A DNA stretch of 64,000 bases. It comes from G963692885 sp964658655 (lineage in GTDB: Bacteria; Acidobacteriota; Terriglobia; Terriglobales; Acidobacteriaceae). A program made the translations under genes and the position numbers. Below are positions 8,128 through 17,416 of this stretch, piece by piece; the first letter of the stretch is position 1; each line of letters begins with the position of its first letter. Where the stretch lies: the NCBI GenBank assembly GCA_964658655.1, contig CAZZZL010000010.1:62001-126000 (forward strand). The letters are read 5' to 3'. The notes below the pieces were generated by a model. That model ran no database searches. It saw only the letters and a program-made list of their open reading frames with translations, and was not told the origin of the DNA.

Positions 8128-9093
8128 TCAGTAGCCTTCGGTTACCACATTTACCAGTGGCTCACCGTTTTTAAAGCGCTCAATCTGCTGCCCTGCCAGC
8201 GTGAATGCACGCTCCAGAAACCGCGGACTGCCACCCGCTACATGCGGCGTAAGGAAAAGATTCGGTGCTTTCCACAAGGGATGGCCCGGCGGCAACGGCT
8301 CAGGATCGGTGACGTCGAGCGCGGCGCGAATGCGTCCGGATTGAAGCGCCGCTACCAGTGCATCGGTTTCGACTACCGGTCCGCGCGCTGCATTGACCAG
8401 CAGCGCGGCCTGTTTCAGCTTCGCCAGTCGAGGCGCGTCAAACATATGTTCCGTAGCCTTGGTTAAAGGCACAATTACAATTACGATATCGGCATCCGGC
8501 AGCAGTCCGTCCAGCTCCTCGATCCCATGAATGCTGTCCCGCTTTCGCCGGCTTAGACGCGTGAAGGTGACGCCAAAGGGCTGCAGTCGATCCTCGATAG
8601 CCTTCCCGATCGCTCCATACCCAACGATCAGAATGTGCTTTCCAGATAAATCCTCGCCAAAGACAGGAACGACCGGCTTCTTTGCATCAGGATGCAGTTG
8701 CTGATACGTATCATCTGCCTCCGTACGGCGCTCCCATTGCTCGCTCCGCCGGATGTTCTCGTACAACGGGAAAAACTTGATCGACGCGAAAATGGCGGCG
8801 ACTACCCACTCCGCCACCGGAATATCGTGGATACCCTGGCCATCGCACAGAATGGCGCCCTGCGGTATATGGTCCACCATCGCATCGATCCCAGCCGAAA
8901 GTGCCTGCAGCACTTTCACCCCGCGCATGAAGGGCAGCACGGTCGCCACCGTCTTCGACATATACGGAACGATCCAGAATTCGACTTCAATCGGTCCTGT
9001 CGGTTCGTCGGGGACCTGCACAATCTCGATGTCCGAGGGAAGCAGGTGGCGATAAATCGGATCGAAGTGCGCCGGTACACCAACTCGCAGCAT
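8128..9093 (-). CDS. D-isomer-specific 2-hydroxyacid dehydrogenase (NAD-dependent)
   Basis: About 321 residues that probably interconvert a 2-hydroxyacid and a 2-ketoacid with NAD(P). The Rossmann motif VGYGAIGKAIEDRL, catalytic Arg in LVNAARGPVVETDAL, Glu in DVTDPEPLPPGHPLW and catalytic His in FLTPHVAGGSPR are present in the right order. The substrate is not predictable (glyoxylate/hydroxypyruvate- or phosphoglycerate-like). A TTG at 9099 is in frame, but the ATG at 9093 has an AAGGA ten bases upstream and matches the family N-terminus (MLRVGVP). It directly follows the gene ending at 9100. Confidence 0.88.
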   Translation of the reverse strand: MLRVGVPAHFDPIYRHLLPSDIEIVQVPDEPTGPIEVEFWIVPYMSKTVATVLPFMRGVKVLQALSAGIDAMVDHIPQGAILCDGQGIHDIPVAEWVVAAIFASIKFFPLYENIRRSEQWERRTEADDTYQQLHPDAKKPVVPVFGEDLSGKHILIVGYGAIGKAIEDRLQPFGVTFTRLSRRKRDSIHGIEELDGLLPDADIVIVIVPLTKATEHMFDAPRLAKLKQAALLVNAARGPVVETDALVAALQSGRIRAALDVTDPEPLPPGHPLWKAPNLFLTPHVAGGSPRFLERAFTLAGQQIERFKNGEPLVNVVTEGY

Positions 9094-9099
9094 CGTCAA

Positions 9100-9945
9100 T
9101 TAATCCTTCTGATGAAAAACGTGGTCGTTGATGTCAGGCCAGAATTCCTTCACGGTAAAAGTCGCGCCGTCCAGGATGACGTTGGTCAGCCAACGCTGGC
9201 CAGTCTTCGTCCAGGTCCGGTCCACACCCGGGTAGTAGAGATCAGAAATTCCTGATGCTGCGCCTGCGCCAACCACCTCAGAATAGTTTGGCTCTTCGCG
9301 GCCGTCATCACCACGTGTAATCAGCGTGCGACTGAACGAGTACGCGCCGCGCTTTAAAATACCGCCATGTCCCAGTGTGTAGTAGCGGGAATCCTGGTGC
9401 AGGGCTGACGGCAGCAGGAATTCCACAAATGTATTTTCATTGATCTGGTCAGCAAGGGAATGCCAGTAGTACCGACCGTAGCCGGCAGCGCCCTGGTGAA
9501 ATTGCGGATATGAATTTTCTGCCATGGCGACACCCGCCAGACCGCCCACGAAAATGAAGGATGAGTAATCGAAATTGTCCTGCAGAGTCGTCTTGAATTT
9601 GTCTTTTACGGTTTGCGGCGGCAGCTTCTGGTCTGCACTCACCGAGCGAAAGTTTGGCACAATGCCAAGGATGCGCTTGGTCTGCTTGCCTTCCCCGGAT
9701 CCATCCGTCGCTGGTGCACTGCTGCCCGTTGTGCTCTGCGGTGCCTCCGCAGCGCTGCTCGAGACTGTTGGCGAGGGTGCATCCGGCAGAGCAGCGGCAT
9801 CATCAACTGCAGGCGCGGATGAACTGTAATTGACCTGTCTGGCCTGTTGTGCAATTGCCGCCGTGCAACCTATTGCAAGCAGATTGCAGGCGATCGCGCC
9901 TTGTAAAAGCTTGAGACGCTTCGAGCTTCCTGTTTTCATGTTCAT
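9100..9945 (-). CDS. Secreted protein of unknown function
   Basis: A 281-residue protein with an N-terminal signal (basic KTGSSKRLKLLQ, hydrophobic GAIACNLLAIGCTAAIA, likely cleavage near AQQA). An Ala/Ser/Pro-rich low-complexity region (about 35-85) is followed by a domain rich in aromatic residues: FIFVGGLAGVAMAENSYPQF, GYGRYYWHSLADQINENTF and TKTGQRWLTNVILDGATF. It may be periplasmic or outer-membrane associated. I do not recognise a named family. The stop lies next to the downstream dehydrogenase, so the two are probably co-transcribed. Confidence 0.7.
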   Translation of the reverse strand: MNMKTGSSKRLKLLQGAIACNLLAIGCTAAIAQQARQVNYSSSAPAVDDAAALPDAPSPTVSSSAAEAPQSTTGSSAPATDGSGEGKQTKRILGIVPNFRSVSADQKLPPQTVKDKFKTTLQDNFDYSSFIFVGGLAGVAMAENSYPQFHQGAAGYGRYYWHSLADQINENTFVEFLLPSALHQDSRYYTLGHGGILKRGAYSFSRTLITRGDDGREEPNYSEVVGAGAASGISDLYYPGVDRTWTKTGQRWLTNVILDGATFTVKEFWPDINDHVFHQKD

Positions 9946-10025
9946 TCTGACGTATGGGATTCAAAACAGACCCCAACGGCTGCAACCTATTTTCGAGGCT
10001 GCTGAACAACCTAGGGCAGAAGCCG

Positions 10026-11225
10026 CTAAAACGCCTTCCTGATTGCTTCGAGACCAGCCGCAATCTCCTCCAGTCCGGTTGCGTATCCCAGGCGAAGGTG
10101 CCCCTCACCCTGGGGTCCGAAGACTATCCCGGGAATCGTTGCCACGTGCGCTCGATCGAGTAAGAGTGCCGCCGCTTCCCTGCTATCGGGATGTATCCGA
10201 CCACTGTCAGGAAAAGCGTAAAACGCACCCTGCGGCAGACTGCAACTGAACCCCAGTTCGATGAGGCCATTCACAAGAAGGTCACGCCTCTGCCGGTATT
10301 CCTCCCTGCGCAGTTGAAGGTCGCGGGGCGGCGTCTGCATGGCTGCTAGTCCTGCATACTGCACCATGGTCGTCACGCCATTGGTTGAATACAGCACCAG
10401 CTTTTTCAGGCCGGTCATGAACGGCTCTTTCGCGACTGCGTAGCCGATGCGCCAGCCCGTCATCGCGTAGCTTTTTGAAAAAGTGTAGGTCGTGATGGTG
10501 CGCTCGGCCATGCCTGGCAGCGACGCGATCGAGACATGCTCGCCGTCATACACCAGGTCTTCATATGCCTCATCGGCGATGACGACCAGGTCGCGTTCCT
10601 GCGCAAAATCCGCAGCCTCCTGTGCTTCGCTTCGAGAGAAGACCACACCGCTTGGGTTCTGTGGCGTGTTGTAGTAGATGGCACGCGTTGCCGGCGTCGC
10701 GTATCTTGCCAGCGTCCTCGACAAACCCTCACGCCGCGCCTCTTCTGTCGGCACAAAGATCGGCGTCGCTTCTGCAGCACGCACCATGTCGGCAATCGGC
10801 GTCCAGTAGGGTGAAAAGACCAGCACTTCATCCCCTGCGTCGAGTACAGCCTGGAAACTCACCCACAACGCATGAGCACCGCCAACAGTCACAATCACGT
10901 CATCGACTGAAACCTCATGCATCTGGTTACGCGCCTTCAATTTCTCGACAATTGCCTTCCGGAGCGCCGGTATACCGGACGATGGAGCGTATTTTGTCCT
11001 GTCTTCGACCGCAGCCTGCACCAGTGCCTGCTTGATGGGCTCCGCCGTTGGGGAGAATGGTTCTCCGCCATGAAATGCATGCACAGTCTGGCCGCTCGCG
11101 CGCAACTCCAGTACCCGGTTGCGGACCTTCACGATATCCGAGAAGCCAACATGTTCAAGTCGCTTCGCCAGGCGGGCAAAGCTTCGTGGTGCTGCCGTAT
11201 TCGAGATAAAGGAGCGTGCGCTCAT
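10026..11225 (-). CDS. Class I/II PLP-dependent aminotransferase (aspartate aminotransferase-like)
   Basis: About 399 residues of fold-type I aminotransferase, probably transferring amino groups between an amino acid (Asp or an aromatic) and 2-oxoglutarate. The PLP-binding Lys is in TTYTFSKSYAMTGWRIGYAV; YYNTPQNPSGVVFS and VIADEAYEDLVYDG are the cofactor-binding segments, and LRLGYA near the end holds the carboxylate-binding Arg. The open frame reaches 11297, but the extra 24 residues do not look like protein and would overlap the divergent small gene at 11286, so the ATG at 11225 (MSARSFI) is preferred. Confidence 0.85.
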   Translation of the reverse strand: MSARSFISNTAAPRSFARLAKRLEHVGFSDIVKVRNRVLELRASGQTVHAFHGGEPFSPTAEPIKQALVQAAVEDRTKYAPSSGIPALRKAIVEKLKARNQMHEVSVDDVIVTVGGAHALWVSFQAVLDAGDEVLVFSPYWTPIADMVRAAEATPIFVPTEEARREGLSRTLARYATPATRAIYYNTPQNPSGVVFSRSEAQEAADFAQERDLVVIADEAYEDLVYDGEHVSIASLPGMAERTITTYTFSKSYAMTGWRIGYAVAKEPFMTGLKKLVLYSTNGVTTMVQYAGLAAMQTPPRDLQLRREEYRQRRDLLVNGLIELGFSCSLPQGAFYAFPDSGRIHPDSREAAALLLDRAHVATIPGIVFGPQGEGHLRLGYATGLEEIAAGLEAIRKAF

Positions 11226-11285
11226 GGGGCCTGCCGTTTCTTTTGTCTGCTGCTTCAGTGTAGTCAACGATGCTATCGTGACGAA

Positions 11286-11462
11286 ATGCGCCGCCATTTA
11301 CTCTGGTACGGAATCGCCGCCTGCTGGTCCCTTGCGGCACTTGCCGGCCTGCTGTTGCACCATGCACAACAGGCCCTGCCTGCGGCACTTTGTGCCCTTG
11401 GATTCGCAGCCGCCGGTGTATGGATAGGCAAACGGGATGCCGCCGCCCTTCTTAACTGCTAG
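11286..11462 (+). CDS. Small membrane protein (58 aa)
   Basis: ATG at 11286 opens a 58-residue frame with two hydrophobic segments (about residues 6-24 and 29-47) and a basic end (WIGKRDAAALLNC). It diverges from the aminotransferase and converges on hisA; the two stop codons share the palindrome CTAG (11459-11462). No Shine-Dalgarno is evident. Function is unknown. The composition fits a genuine small membrane protein, but a chance frame remains possible. Confidence 0.5.
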   Translation: MRRHLLWYGIAACWSLAALAGLLLHHAQQALPAALCALGFAAAGVWIGKRDAAALLNC

Positions 11463-12172
11463 ACGGCAAGACGCCCCAGGTAGACCGCCATGCCTGCAAC
11501 AGCATCAACGCCCATAGCCTGCAGCGCATCGATTTCAGCTTGTTCGCGAATGCCACCGGCAACAATTAACTGTCGTTCCGTGAGTTTCCTCAACGACTCG
11601 GCGACACTGAGCGGAAAACCCTGCATCGTGCCTTCCTTGTCGACGTGCGTGTAGAGAAACGCATCGCAATACGGTTCGAGCGCCCGGATGGCCGTCTCGG
11701 GTGTCAGGTCTGCGTGATCTTTCCAGCCCTTCACCGCGACCTTGCCATTTTTTGTATCGACGCTGAACACCAGGCGATCTTTGCCGAGAGTCTCCGCAAG
11801 CTCCCGTGCAAAGCCTGTGCGCACCAGTTGTGATTCAGCCGATGCCGCGGCGCCGGTCTCCGTGTCCCCTGCCCCGAAGAGAGCAGAGCCCAGGATGACC
11901 CGCTTTGCGCCAGCCTCCAGCATCTCCTGCGCCGCCACCATCGAATGAATCCCGCCGCCCACCTGGCACGGTAGACGCTTCGCCAGCTTCTGAATCAGCA
12001 CACGGTTTTCACCCTGTCGCATCGCAGCGTCCAGATCGATCAGTTGCACCATCGGATACTTTGAAAAACGCTCAATCCAATATTCAAAATCATCAAAAGC
12101 CAGTTTTAGATGTTGGCCCTGCACTAACTGCACAATGCGACCACTCATCAGATCGATCGAAGGAATCAACAT
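11459..12172 (-). CDS. hisA: Divergent HisA isomerase (ProFAR isomerase)
   Basis: A 237-residue TIM barrel that isomerises ProFAR to PRFAR, the step before HisF/HisH. Evidence: MLIPSIDLMSGRIVQLVQG with the catalytic Asp7, QVGGGIHS, FSVDTKNGKVAVKGW with the second catalytic Asp, YTHVDKEGTMQG and IVAGGIRE phosphate-binding loops. It departs from textbook HisA: the first loop reads QGQ rather than QGD, and FDDFEYWIERFSKYP and RVILGSALF recall the eukaryotic HIS6 type. The ATG at 12172 overlaps the hisF stop by 7 bases (ATGTTGA); the open frame extends further upstream but into hisF. Last gene of the operon. Confidence 0.88.
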   Translation of the reverse strand: MLIPSIDLMSGRIVQLVQGQHLKLAFDDFEYWIERFSKYPMVQLIDLDAAMRQGENRVLIQKLAKRLPCQVGGGIHSMVAAQEMLEAGAKRVILGSALFGAGDTETGAAASAESQLVRTGFARELAETLGKDRLVFSVDTKNGKVAVKGWKDHADLTPETAIRALEPYCDAFLYTHVDKEGTMQGFPLSVAESLRKLTERQLIVAGGIREQAEIDALQAMGVDAVAGMAVYLGRLAV

Positions 12173-12939
12173 GGCAGCCTCACCGGTATGCCATCTTTCT
12201 GCAGTTGCTTTTTCAAGGAGCGCGCATCCGACACACCAAAATGAAAGATGCTTGCCGCGAGCGCAGCGTCTGCACGTCCACGTTTGAATACATCCGCAAA
12301 ATGCGCAGAAGTTCCCGCTCCACCTGAAGCAATCACCGGAATCTGTACAGCGGTACTGACAGCCGCCGTAAGCTCGCAATCAAAACCGGCACGTGTTCCA
12401 TCTGCATCCATAGACGTCAATAAAATTTCCCCGGCCCCGCGGTCTTCTGCCTCGCGCGCCCACTCGATCACCCGACGACCCGTTGCCTTTCGACCACCAT
12501 TCACAAACACCTCGGCTGCATCGAGTGGCGCACCTGGATTTCTCCGCGCATCAATCGCGACAATGACCGCCTGCGCACCGAAGTTGCGGCCAATGTCATC
12601 GATCAACCCGGGAGCCACGAGCGCTGCCGAGTTAATACTCACTTTATCCGCCCCTGCATCGAAGACGGCAGAAGCATCAACGGCGCTGCGAATACCACCA
12701 CCCACCGTGAACGGAACGAACAACGACCGAGCTGTCCGCTTCACCGTTTCAATAAGCGTACCGCGGCCTTCATGTGTTGCCGTAATGTCCAGCAGGACAA
12801 TCTCATCTGCACCTGATTCCGCGTGGCGCGCAGCGAGTTCGGCAGGATCACCTGCATCGCGGATCGCGATGAACTGCACGCCCTTCACCACGCGACCGTC
12901 CTTCACATCGAGACACGCAATAATGCGTTTGGTCAGCAT
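12166..12939 (-). CDS. hisF: Imidazole glycerol phosphate synthase, cyclase subunit
   Basis: A 257-residue TIM barrel that uses ammonia from HisH to convert PRFAR into IGP and AICAR. Catalytic Asp residues are in LTKRIIACLDVKDGRVVKG and LTSMDADGTRAGFD; phosphate-binding loops appear as FTVGGGIRS and PVIASGGAG. The preferred start is the ATG at 12939 (MLTKRI), which overlaps the hisH stop as ATGCTGA; an ATG four codons upstream also exists. Here hisF precedes hisA, the reverse of the more common hisH-hisA-hisF order. Confidence 0.95.
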   Translation of the reverse strand: MLTKRIIACLDVKDGRVVKGVQFIAIRDAGDPAELAARHAESGADEIVLLDITATHEGRGTLIETVKRTARSLFVPFTVGGGIRSAVDASAVFDAGADKVSINSAALVAPGLIDDIGRNFGAQAVIVAIDARRNPGAPLDAAEVFVNGGRKATGRRVIEWAREAEDRGAGEILLTSMDADGTRAGFDCELTAAVSTAVQIPVIASGGAGTSAHFADVFKRGRADAALAASIFHFGVSDARSLKKQLQKDGIPVRLPC

Positions 12940-13541
12940 GAAGGTTTCCATTCGAGAAAATTGCGCAGCACCCGGAGCCCGACTGCGCCGGATTTCTCCG
13001 GATGGAACTGTACTCCCATGACGTTGCCGCGCTCGACCGCGCCCGAGAATTCACAGCCGCCATAGCTGGTCTTCGCTACTGTCGCCGCGACGACCGGGGC
13101 TCGATACGCGTGCGTGTAATAAACATAGGCGCCATCATCCACACCGAACATCAACCGAGAGCCATATGCAACCGATACAGAATTCCAACCAACATGCGGC
13201 ACCTTTTCTGCTGTCACAAAGCGCTCGCAGCTTTCCGAAAATGCACCAAGCCCCGGAACACCCGGAGCCTCCGTACTGCCTGCGAACAGCCACTGCAGGC
13301 CAACGCAGATACCCAGAAACGGTGTACCAATTTCGACCGATTGCCGCACCGCTTCGGTGAGTCCTGAATCTTCCAAAGCCTGCGTGGCGTTGAAATGACC
13401 CACTCCGGGCAGAACAAGCTTTTCCGCTGTCAGCACCTGAGCGGGGTCAGCAGTTACGCGGACATTCGCGGCACCGAGCGCGTCGAACGCTTTGAGCACA
13501 GACGTCAGGTTGCCCGCCTTGTAATCAATGACTGCGATCAC
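12933..13541 (-). CDS. hisH: Imidazole glycerol phosphate synthase, glutamine amidotransferase subunit
   Basis: A 202-residue class I glutamine amidotransferase that hydrolyses glutamine and channels ammonia to HisF. The nucleophile Cys lies in FLGICVGLQWLF; the His-Glu pair lies in GVQFHPEKSG; LPGVGHFNATQ contributes the oxyanion strand. The start is GTG at 13541 (VIAVIDYKAGN), sharing one base with the hisB TAG (TAGTG). Upstream sequence in the same frame is hisB read out of frame. Confidence 0.93.
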   Translation of the reverse strand: MIAVIDYKAGNLTSVLKAFDALGAANVRVTADPAQVLTAEKLVLPGVGHFNATQALEDSGLTEAVRQSVEIGTPFLGICVGLQWLFAGSTEAPGVPGLGAFSESCERFVTAEKVPHVGWNSVSVAYGSRLMFGVDDGAYVYYTHAYRAPVVAATVAKTSYGGCEFSGAVERGNVMGVQFHPEKSGAVGLRVLRNFLEWKPSC

Positions 13542-14155
13542 TACAGCAGTCCCTTGGTGCTCGGCAGCATTTCCGCCAGTTGCTGATCGCGCGAGCATGC
13601 CACGCGCAATGCTCTTGCAAACGCTTTAAACAGCGCCTCGATCTTGTGGTGATTGGACCGCCCGTACATCGTTTTCAAATGAACATTTGCGCGAGCGCCG
13701 CGGGCGAAGCCTTCAAAGAAATCTTCAACCAGTTCTGTCTGCAGATCGCCGACGGTGACGACGTTCACCTGCGTATCGATCACACTTGCGACGCGTCCGC
13801 TCAGGTCAATCGCTGCAATGGCGAGCGTCTCATCCATCGGCATCAGGAAATAGCCGGCCCGCAGAATTCCCTTCTTGTCGCCGAGCGCCTTATCGATTGC
13901 TTCACCGAGCGCAATGCCCACATCCTCAACAGTATGGTGCTGGTCGACATCAAGATCCCCGTCGCAACGCAACTTGAGATCAAACGCCCCATGCCGCGTG
14001 AAAAGTTCGAGCATGTGATCGAAGAAACGGATGCCCGTGTGCACTTCATAGAGACCGCCGCCTTCGATTGTTATTTCCAGATCGATTTTCGTTTCGGTGG
14101 TAAATCGATGGATCTTCGCGCTCCGCGTATTCGCAGTTCTCTCCAACTCCGGCAT
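13541..14155 (-). CDS. hisB: Imidazoleglycerol-phosphate dehydratase
   Basis: A 204-residue monofunctional IGP dehydratase (no HisB phosphatase domain), producing imidazole acetol phosphate. Mn-binding motifs are visible: HTGIRFFDHMLELFTRHG, DQHHTVEDVGIALGEA, then AIDLSGR and YGRSNHHKIEALFKAFA. Two starts compete: ATG 14170 and ATG 14155. The latter forms TGATG with the hisC stop and has a GGAG nine bases upstream, so it is preferred. Confidence 0.94.
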   Translation of the reverse strand: MPELERTANTRSAKIHRFTTETKIDLEITIEGGGLYEVHTGIRFFDHMLELFTRHGAFDLKLRCDGDLDVDQHHTVEDVGIALGEAIDKALGDKKGILRAGYFLMPMDETLAIAAIDLSGRVASVIDTQVNVVTVGDLQTELVEDFFEGFARGARANVHLKTMYGRSNHHKIEALFKAFARALRVACSRDQQLAEMLPSTKGLL

Positions 14156-15243
14156 CAGACTGATCTCCATTTAATTTCATCAAGCGTCGCGCGGAGGGCC
14201 TCCACCGCATGCGCCATCTGCTCGCGGGTTCCGATCGTGATACGCACACATCCATCACATCCGGGATCAGCCGAACGGTCCCGCGTGAGCACGCCCCGGC
14301 CTCGCATCGCCGTGACAAATGCCCTATGCTTTTCGCCGATGTTCACCAGGACGAAGTTTGCTTCCGTCCGCCAGTAGTGAACTTGCAGCTCATTCAGCAC
14401 GGGCAGAAATTCTCTCCGTGCCTGTCTCACCTCGCTGACGTACCAGTCAAGGTAAGACTGGTCTGCAATCGCCGGCGGGAGACAAACAAGCGCCAATGAA
14501 TTCACGCTGTACGGAGAGATGACGCGGCGCAGCCAGTGCATCGTTTCCTCACCAGCCGCGAGCATACCCAGCCGCAAACCTGCAAGTCCATATGCCTTCG
14601 AGAACGTTCGCGCAACAACAAGATTCGGAATCTTACCGATAAGGTCAATGACCGTCTCACCGAAAAAATGGAAGTAGGCTTCATCAACCAGGACGATGGC
14701 ATGCGGTGCCTTGCCGGCAACCTCAAGAATCTGTTCCCGCGTGACGACGGCGCCGGTTGGGCTGTTTGGATTTGCAATGCAGATCAGTTTTGTCTCGGGC
14801 TTGATTGCTGCCTGCAACGCTTCATGCGGGAATGAGAAGTCTTCCTGTGCAAGCACTGTCTCGACGCGCCCATCAGTCGCCGAAGCATACACCTCGTACA
14901 TGGTGTAGGTCGGAACCGGCAGGAGCATCACATCGTCGCGATCCAAAAATGCCTGGCACAGTACGTGAATCGCTTCATCGACGCCGTTGGTCAACAGTAC
15001 ATGCCCGGCACTCAATCCGAGATGCGCGGCGACCAGCTGCTCCAAAGCTTCGCGCTCGGGATAGCGTGTCAGATCGCCTGCAACTACGCGCTGCAGTGCT
15101 TCAATTACCTTCGGCGAACACGCCAGTGTATTCTCGTTGAAGTCCAGCCGCAGACCATTACGGTTGCCAAGGGGCGGATGATATTCCTTCATCCGCGCTA
15201 CAGCATTTCGCGGCGCCGGCGCAGAGATTCGAAGCTCACTCAT
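14155..15243 (-). CDS. hisC: Histidinol-phosphate aminotransferase
   Basis: A 362-residue fold-type I PLP enzyme that converts imidazole acetol phosphate plus glutamate to histidinol phosphate. Motifs: LDFNENTLACSP (substrate phosphate region), ANPNSPTGAVV, VLVDEAYFHFFG and the PLP Lys in VARTFSKAYGLAGLRLGML; the terminal RITIGTREQM contains the carboxylate-binding Arg. The ATG overlaps the hisD stop by 8 bases (15236-15243). Confidence 0.94.
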   Translation of the reverse strand: MSELRISAPAPRNAVARMKEYHPPLGNRNGLRLDFNENTLACSPKVIEALQRVVAGDLTRYPEREALEQLVAAHLGLSAGHVLLTNGVDEAIHVLCQAFLDRDDVMLLPVPTYTMYEVYASATDGRVETVLAQEDFSFPHEALQAAIKPETKLICIANPNSPTGAVVTREQILEVAGKAPHAIVLVDEAYFHFFGETVIDLIGKIPNLVVARTFSKAYGLAGLRLGMLAAGEETMHWLRRVISPYSVNSLALVCLPPAIADQSYLDWYVSEVRQARREFLPVLNELQVHYWRTEANFVLVNIGEKHRAFVTAMRGRGVLTRDRSADPGCDGCVRITIGTREQMAHAVEALRATLDEIKWRSV

Positions 15244-16492
15244 GCTCCAGCCTCATCCGGACGGCTGATGCGTGGCCTGTCAGGCCTTCACACTCCGCAA
15301 TCGTAACAGCGGCAGGTCCAAGCGATGCTACGCCATCGTGCGTGTAACTCTGTACTGTCACTAGCTTCACATAATCAAGTACGCTCAAGCCGCCGCGCAC
15401 CCGTGCCAGTCCACCGGTCGGCAGCGTGTGATTGGGGCCGGTCACATAGTCGCCGAAGGCCTGTGCCGACCACTTTCCGACAAACACCGACCCGGCACTC
15501 GTCACCCAGTCCACGTCTTCGATCCCATCGACCGTCAGATGCTCAAAAGCAAACCTGTTCGTCAGTGCCCGCGCTTCTTCGGCGGATCGCGCGAGAAACA
15601 CATAGCCGTTTTTATTGAGTGCCAGGGCGGCTGTCTTGTTATCGCGCGACTGCCGCTTTGCTTCCTTCACAACTGCCTTTGCCAGTTTTTTGTTGGTCGT
15701 TATGAATACAGAAAACGTCTCGGCATCATGCTCAGCCTGCGCGACGAGGTCGCTTGCAATCAATGCCGGATCGCCGGTTTCACTGGTCACGCCAATCTCT
15801 GTTGGACCCGCGAGCATATCGATGGCGCAATCATGCGCGACCAGTTTCTTCGCCGCCGTCACATACAGATTGCCTGGTCCCACGATCTTGTCAACGCACG
15901 CAATGTCGCTTGTTCCATACGCCAGTGCGGCGACAGCATGCGCGCCGCCAATGGCATAAAACTCCTGCACGCCCAGCAACGCCGCTGCTGCCAGCGTCTC
16001 GCGCGACGGCCGGGGGGACACCACAACGACCCGTTGCACCCCTGCTACCTGCGCCGGAATCACCGTCATCAGCAACGTCGAAGGCAAAGGATACCGTCCA
16101 CTCGGCACGTAGCAACCGACTGCATCGAGCGGCCTTACCCGCTGACCTGCCGTCACGCCCGACGCCATCTCCGCATCCCATTCCTCCGGCATCTGGCGCC
16201 GGGCAAAGGCGCTGATGTTGCGTGACGCCAGTTCCAGTGCAGCGCGAATGACACCGGGCGTTTCAGCAAGCGCCTGCTCCATCACCGCGCGTGTAATCGA
16301 CAGCGGCTGGCCAACCTGCAGGCCGTCCAATTGCGTCGCATACCGGCGCAGGGAGCGGTCGCCGCGCCTGCGTACATCCCGCACGATACGCTTCACCCGT
16401 GTCATCACGCGATCCGACGCATCACCACTGCGTGCTTCCAGCCTCGCCAACAGATTGGTGGTTTTCCGGTCCTTCATCTCGTAAATCTTCAT
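15236..16492 (-). CDS. hisD: Histidinol dehydrogenase
   Basis: A 418-residue zinc enzyme that oxidises histidinol to histidine in two NAD-dependent steps. Family features: VRPLDAVGCYVPSGRYPLPS, DKIVGPGNLYVTAAKK, DLVAQAEHDA (zinc Gln/His), FEHLTVDG (catalytic Glu-His), GDYVTGPNHTLPTGG (zinc Asp region) and EGLTGHASAVRMR (zinc His). The ATG at 16492 has GAGGAG ten bases upstream. It lies 45 bases after hisG. Confidence 0.96.
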   Translation of the reverse strand: MKIYEMKDRKTTNLLARLEARSGDASDRVMTRVKRIVRDVRRRGDRSLRRYATQLDGLQVGQPLSITRAVMEQALAETPGVIRAALELASRNISAFARRQMPEEWDAEMASGVTAGQRVRPLDAVGCYVPSGRYPLPSTLLMTVIPAQVAGVQRVVVVSPRPSRETLAAAALLGVQEFYAIGGAHAVAALAYGTSDIACVDKIVGPGNLYVTAAKKLVAHDCAIDMLAGPTEIGVTSETGDPALIASDLVAQAEHDAETFSVFITTNKKLAKAVVKEAKRQSRDNKTAALALNKNGYVFLARSAEEARALTNRFAFEHLTVDGIEDVDWVTSAGSVFVGKWSAQAFGDYVTGPNHTLPTGGLARVRGGLSVLDYVKLVTVQSYTHDGVASLGPAAVTIAECEGLTGHASAVRMRLEHE

Positions 16493-16537
16493 CGATCAAA
16501 ATCTCCTCGATGTGGTTGGGCCGACGGCAATACTCGT

Positions 16538-17416
16538 CTACAACACGACCTTGTTGAGCGGATATTCAACAATACCCGCGCCGCCTGCTGCTTTCAGTTT
16601 CGGCAACACATCGCGCACAGTGCTTTCATCGAGAATCGTATTCACTGCAACCCAGTCCGGCTTGCTCAGTTGAGAAACGGTTGGAGAATTCAGGGCTGGC
16701 AGCACCGCCAGCACCTCCTGCAGGTTCTTCTTCTCCACATTCAGCATCAGTCCCACCTGCCCCTGCGCATCGATGGCGCCCCGCAGCATGAGAGCAATGT
16801 TTTCGATCTTCTGCTGCTTCCATGGATCAGCATAGGCTGTGGGATTCGCAATCAAATGCGTCTCACTCTCCATCACCGTATCGATAATGCGCAGACGATT
16901 CGCCTTCAACGACGATCCCGTCTCGGTGACTTCAACGATGGCATCGGCCAGTGTTGGTGGCTTGACTTCCGTCGCGCCCCAACTGAATTCAACCTTTACC
17001 GGCACATTCTTCTCAGCAAAATAACGCCGGGTCACTTCGACCAACTCGGTCGCGATCGTCGTGTTCGCCAGATCTTCGGCGCGTTGATAAGGAGAGTCCT
17101 CAGGAACCGCGAGCACCCAGCGGACCTTGGTCCGGCTTTGCTTGGCATAGGTGAGGCTGGTGACGCTCTTGACCGCCCGTCCGCTTTCCACCACCCAGTC
17201 GATGCCTGTCAGTCCCGCATCGAGAACGCCCTTGTCCACATAGCGAGCCATCTCCTGTGCGCGGATCAACATGCACTCAATCTCGGCATCGTCGATCGAC
17301 GGAAAATACGAGCGGCCGTTCGCGAAAATGCGCCATCCCGCTCGCTCGAACAACGCGATCGTCGCGTCCTGCAGACTGCCCTTCGGGATACCAAGTCGCA
17401 GCTTTTGTGCAGCCAT
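16538..17416 (-). CDS. hisG: ATP phosphoribosyltransferase, long form
   Basis: A 292-residue HisG catalysing the committed step, ATP plus PRPP to phosphoribosyl-ATP. The N-terminal catalytic lobes (about 1-215) begin LRLGIPKGSLQDATIALFERAG and include TGIDWVVESG and the PRPP-binding ADAIVEVTETGSSLKANRL. Residues ~215-292 are the ACT-like regulatory domain of long-form HisG, usually the histidine feedback site, so no HisZ partner is needed. Its ATG shares one base with the hisI TAA (TAATG). Confidence 0.96.
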   Translation of the reverse strand: MAAQKLRLGIPKGSLQDATIALFERAGWRIFANGRSYFPSIDDAEIECMLIRAQEMARYVDKGVLDAGLTGIDWVVESGRAVKSVTSLTYAKQSRTKVRWVLAVPEDSPYQRAEDLANTTIATELVEVTRRYFAEKNVPVKVEFSWGATEVKPPTLADAIVEVTETGSSLKANRLRIIDTVMESETHLIANPTAYADPWKQQKIENIALMLRGAIDAQGQVGLMLNVEKKNLQEVLAVLPALNSPTVSQLSKPDWVAVNTILDESTVRDVLPKLKAAGGAGIVEYPLNKVVL

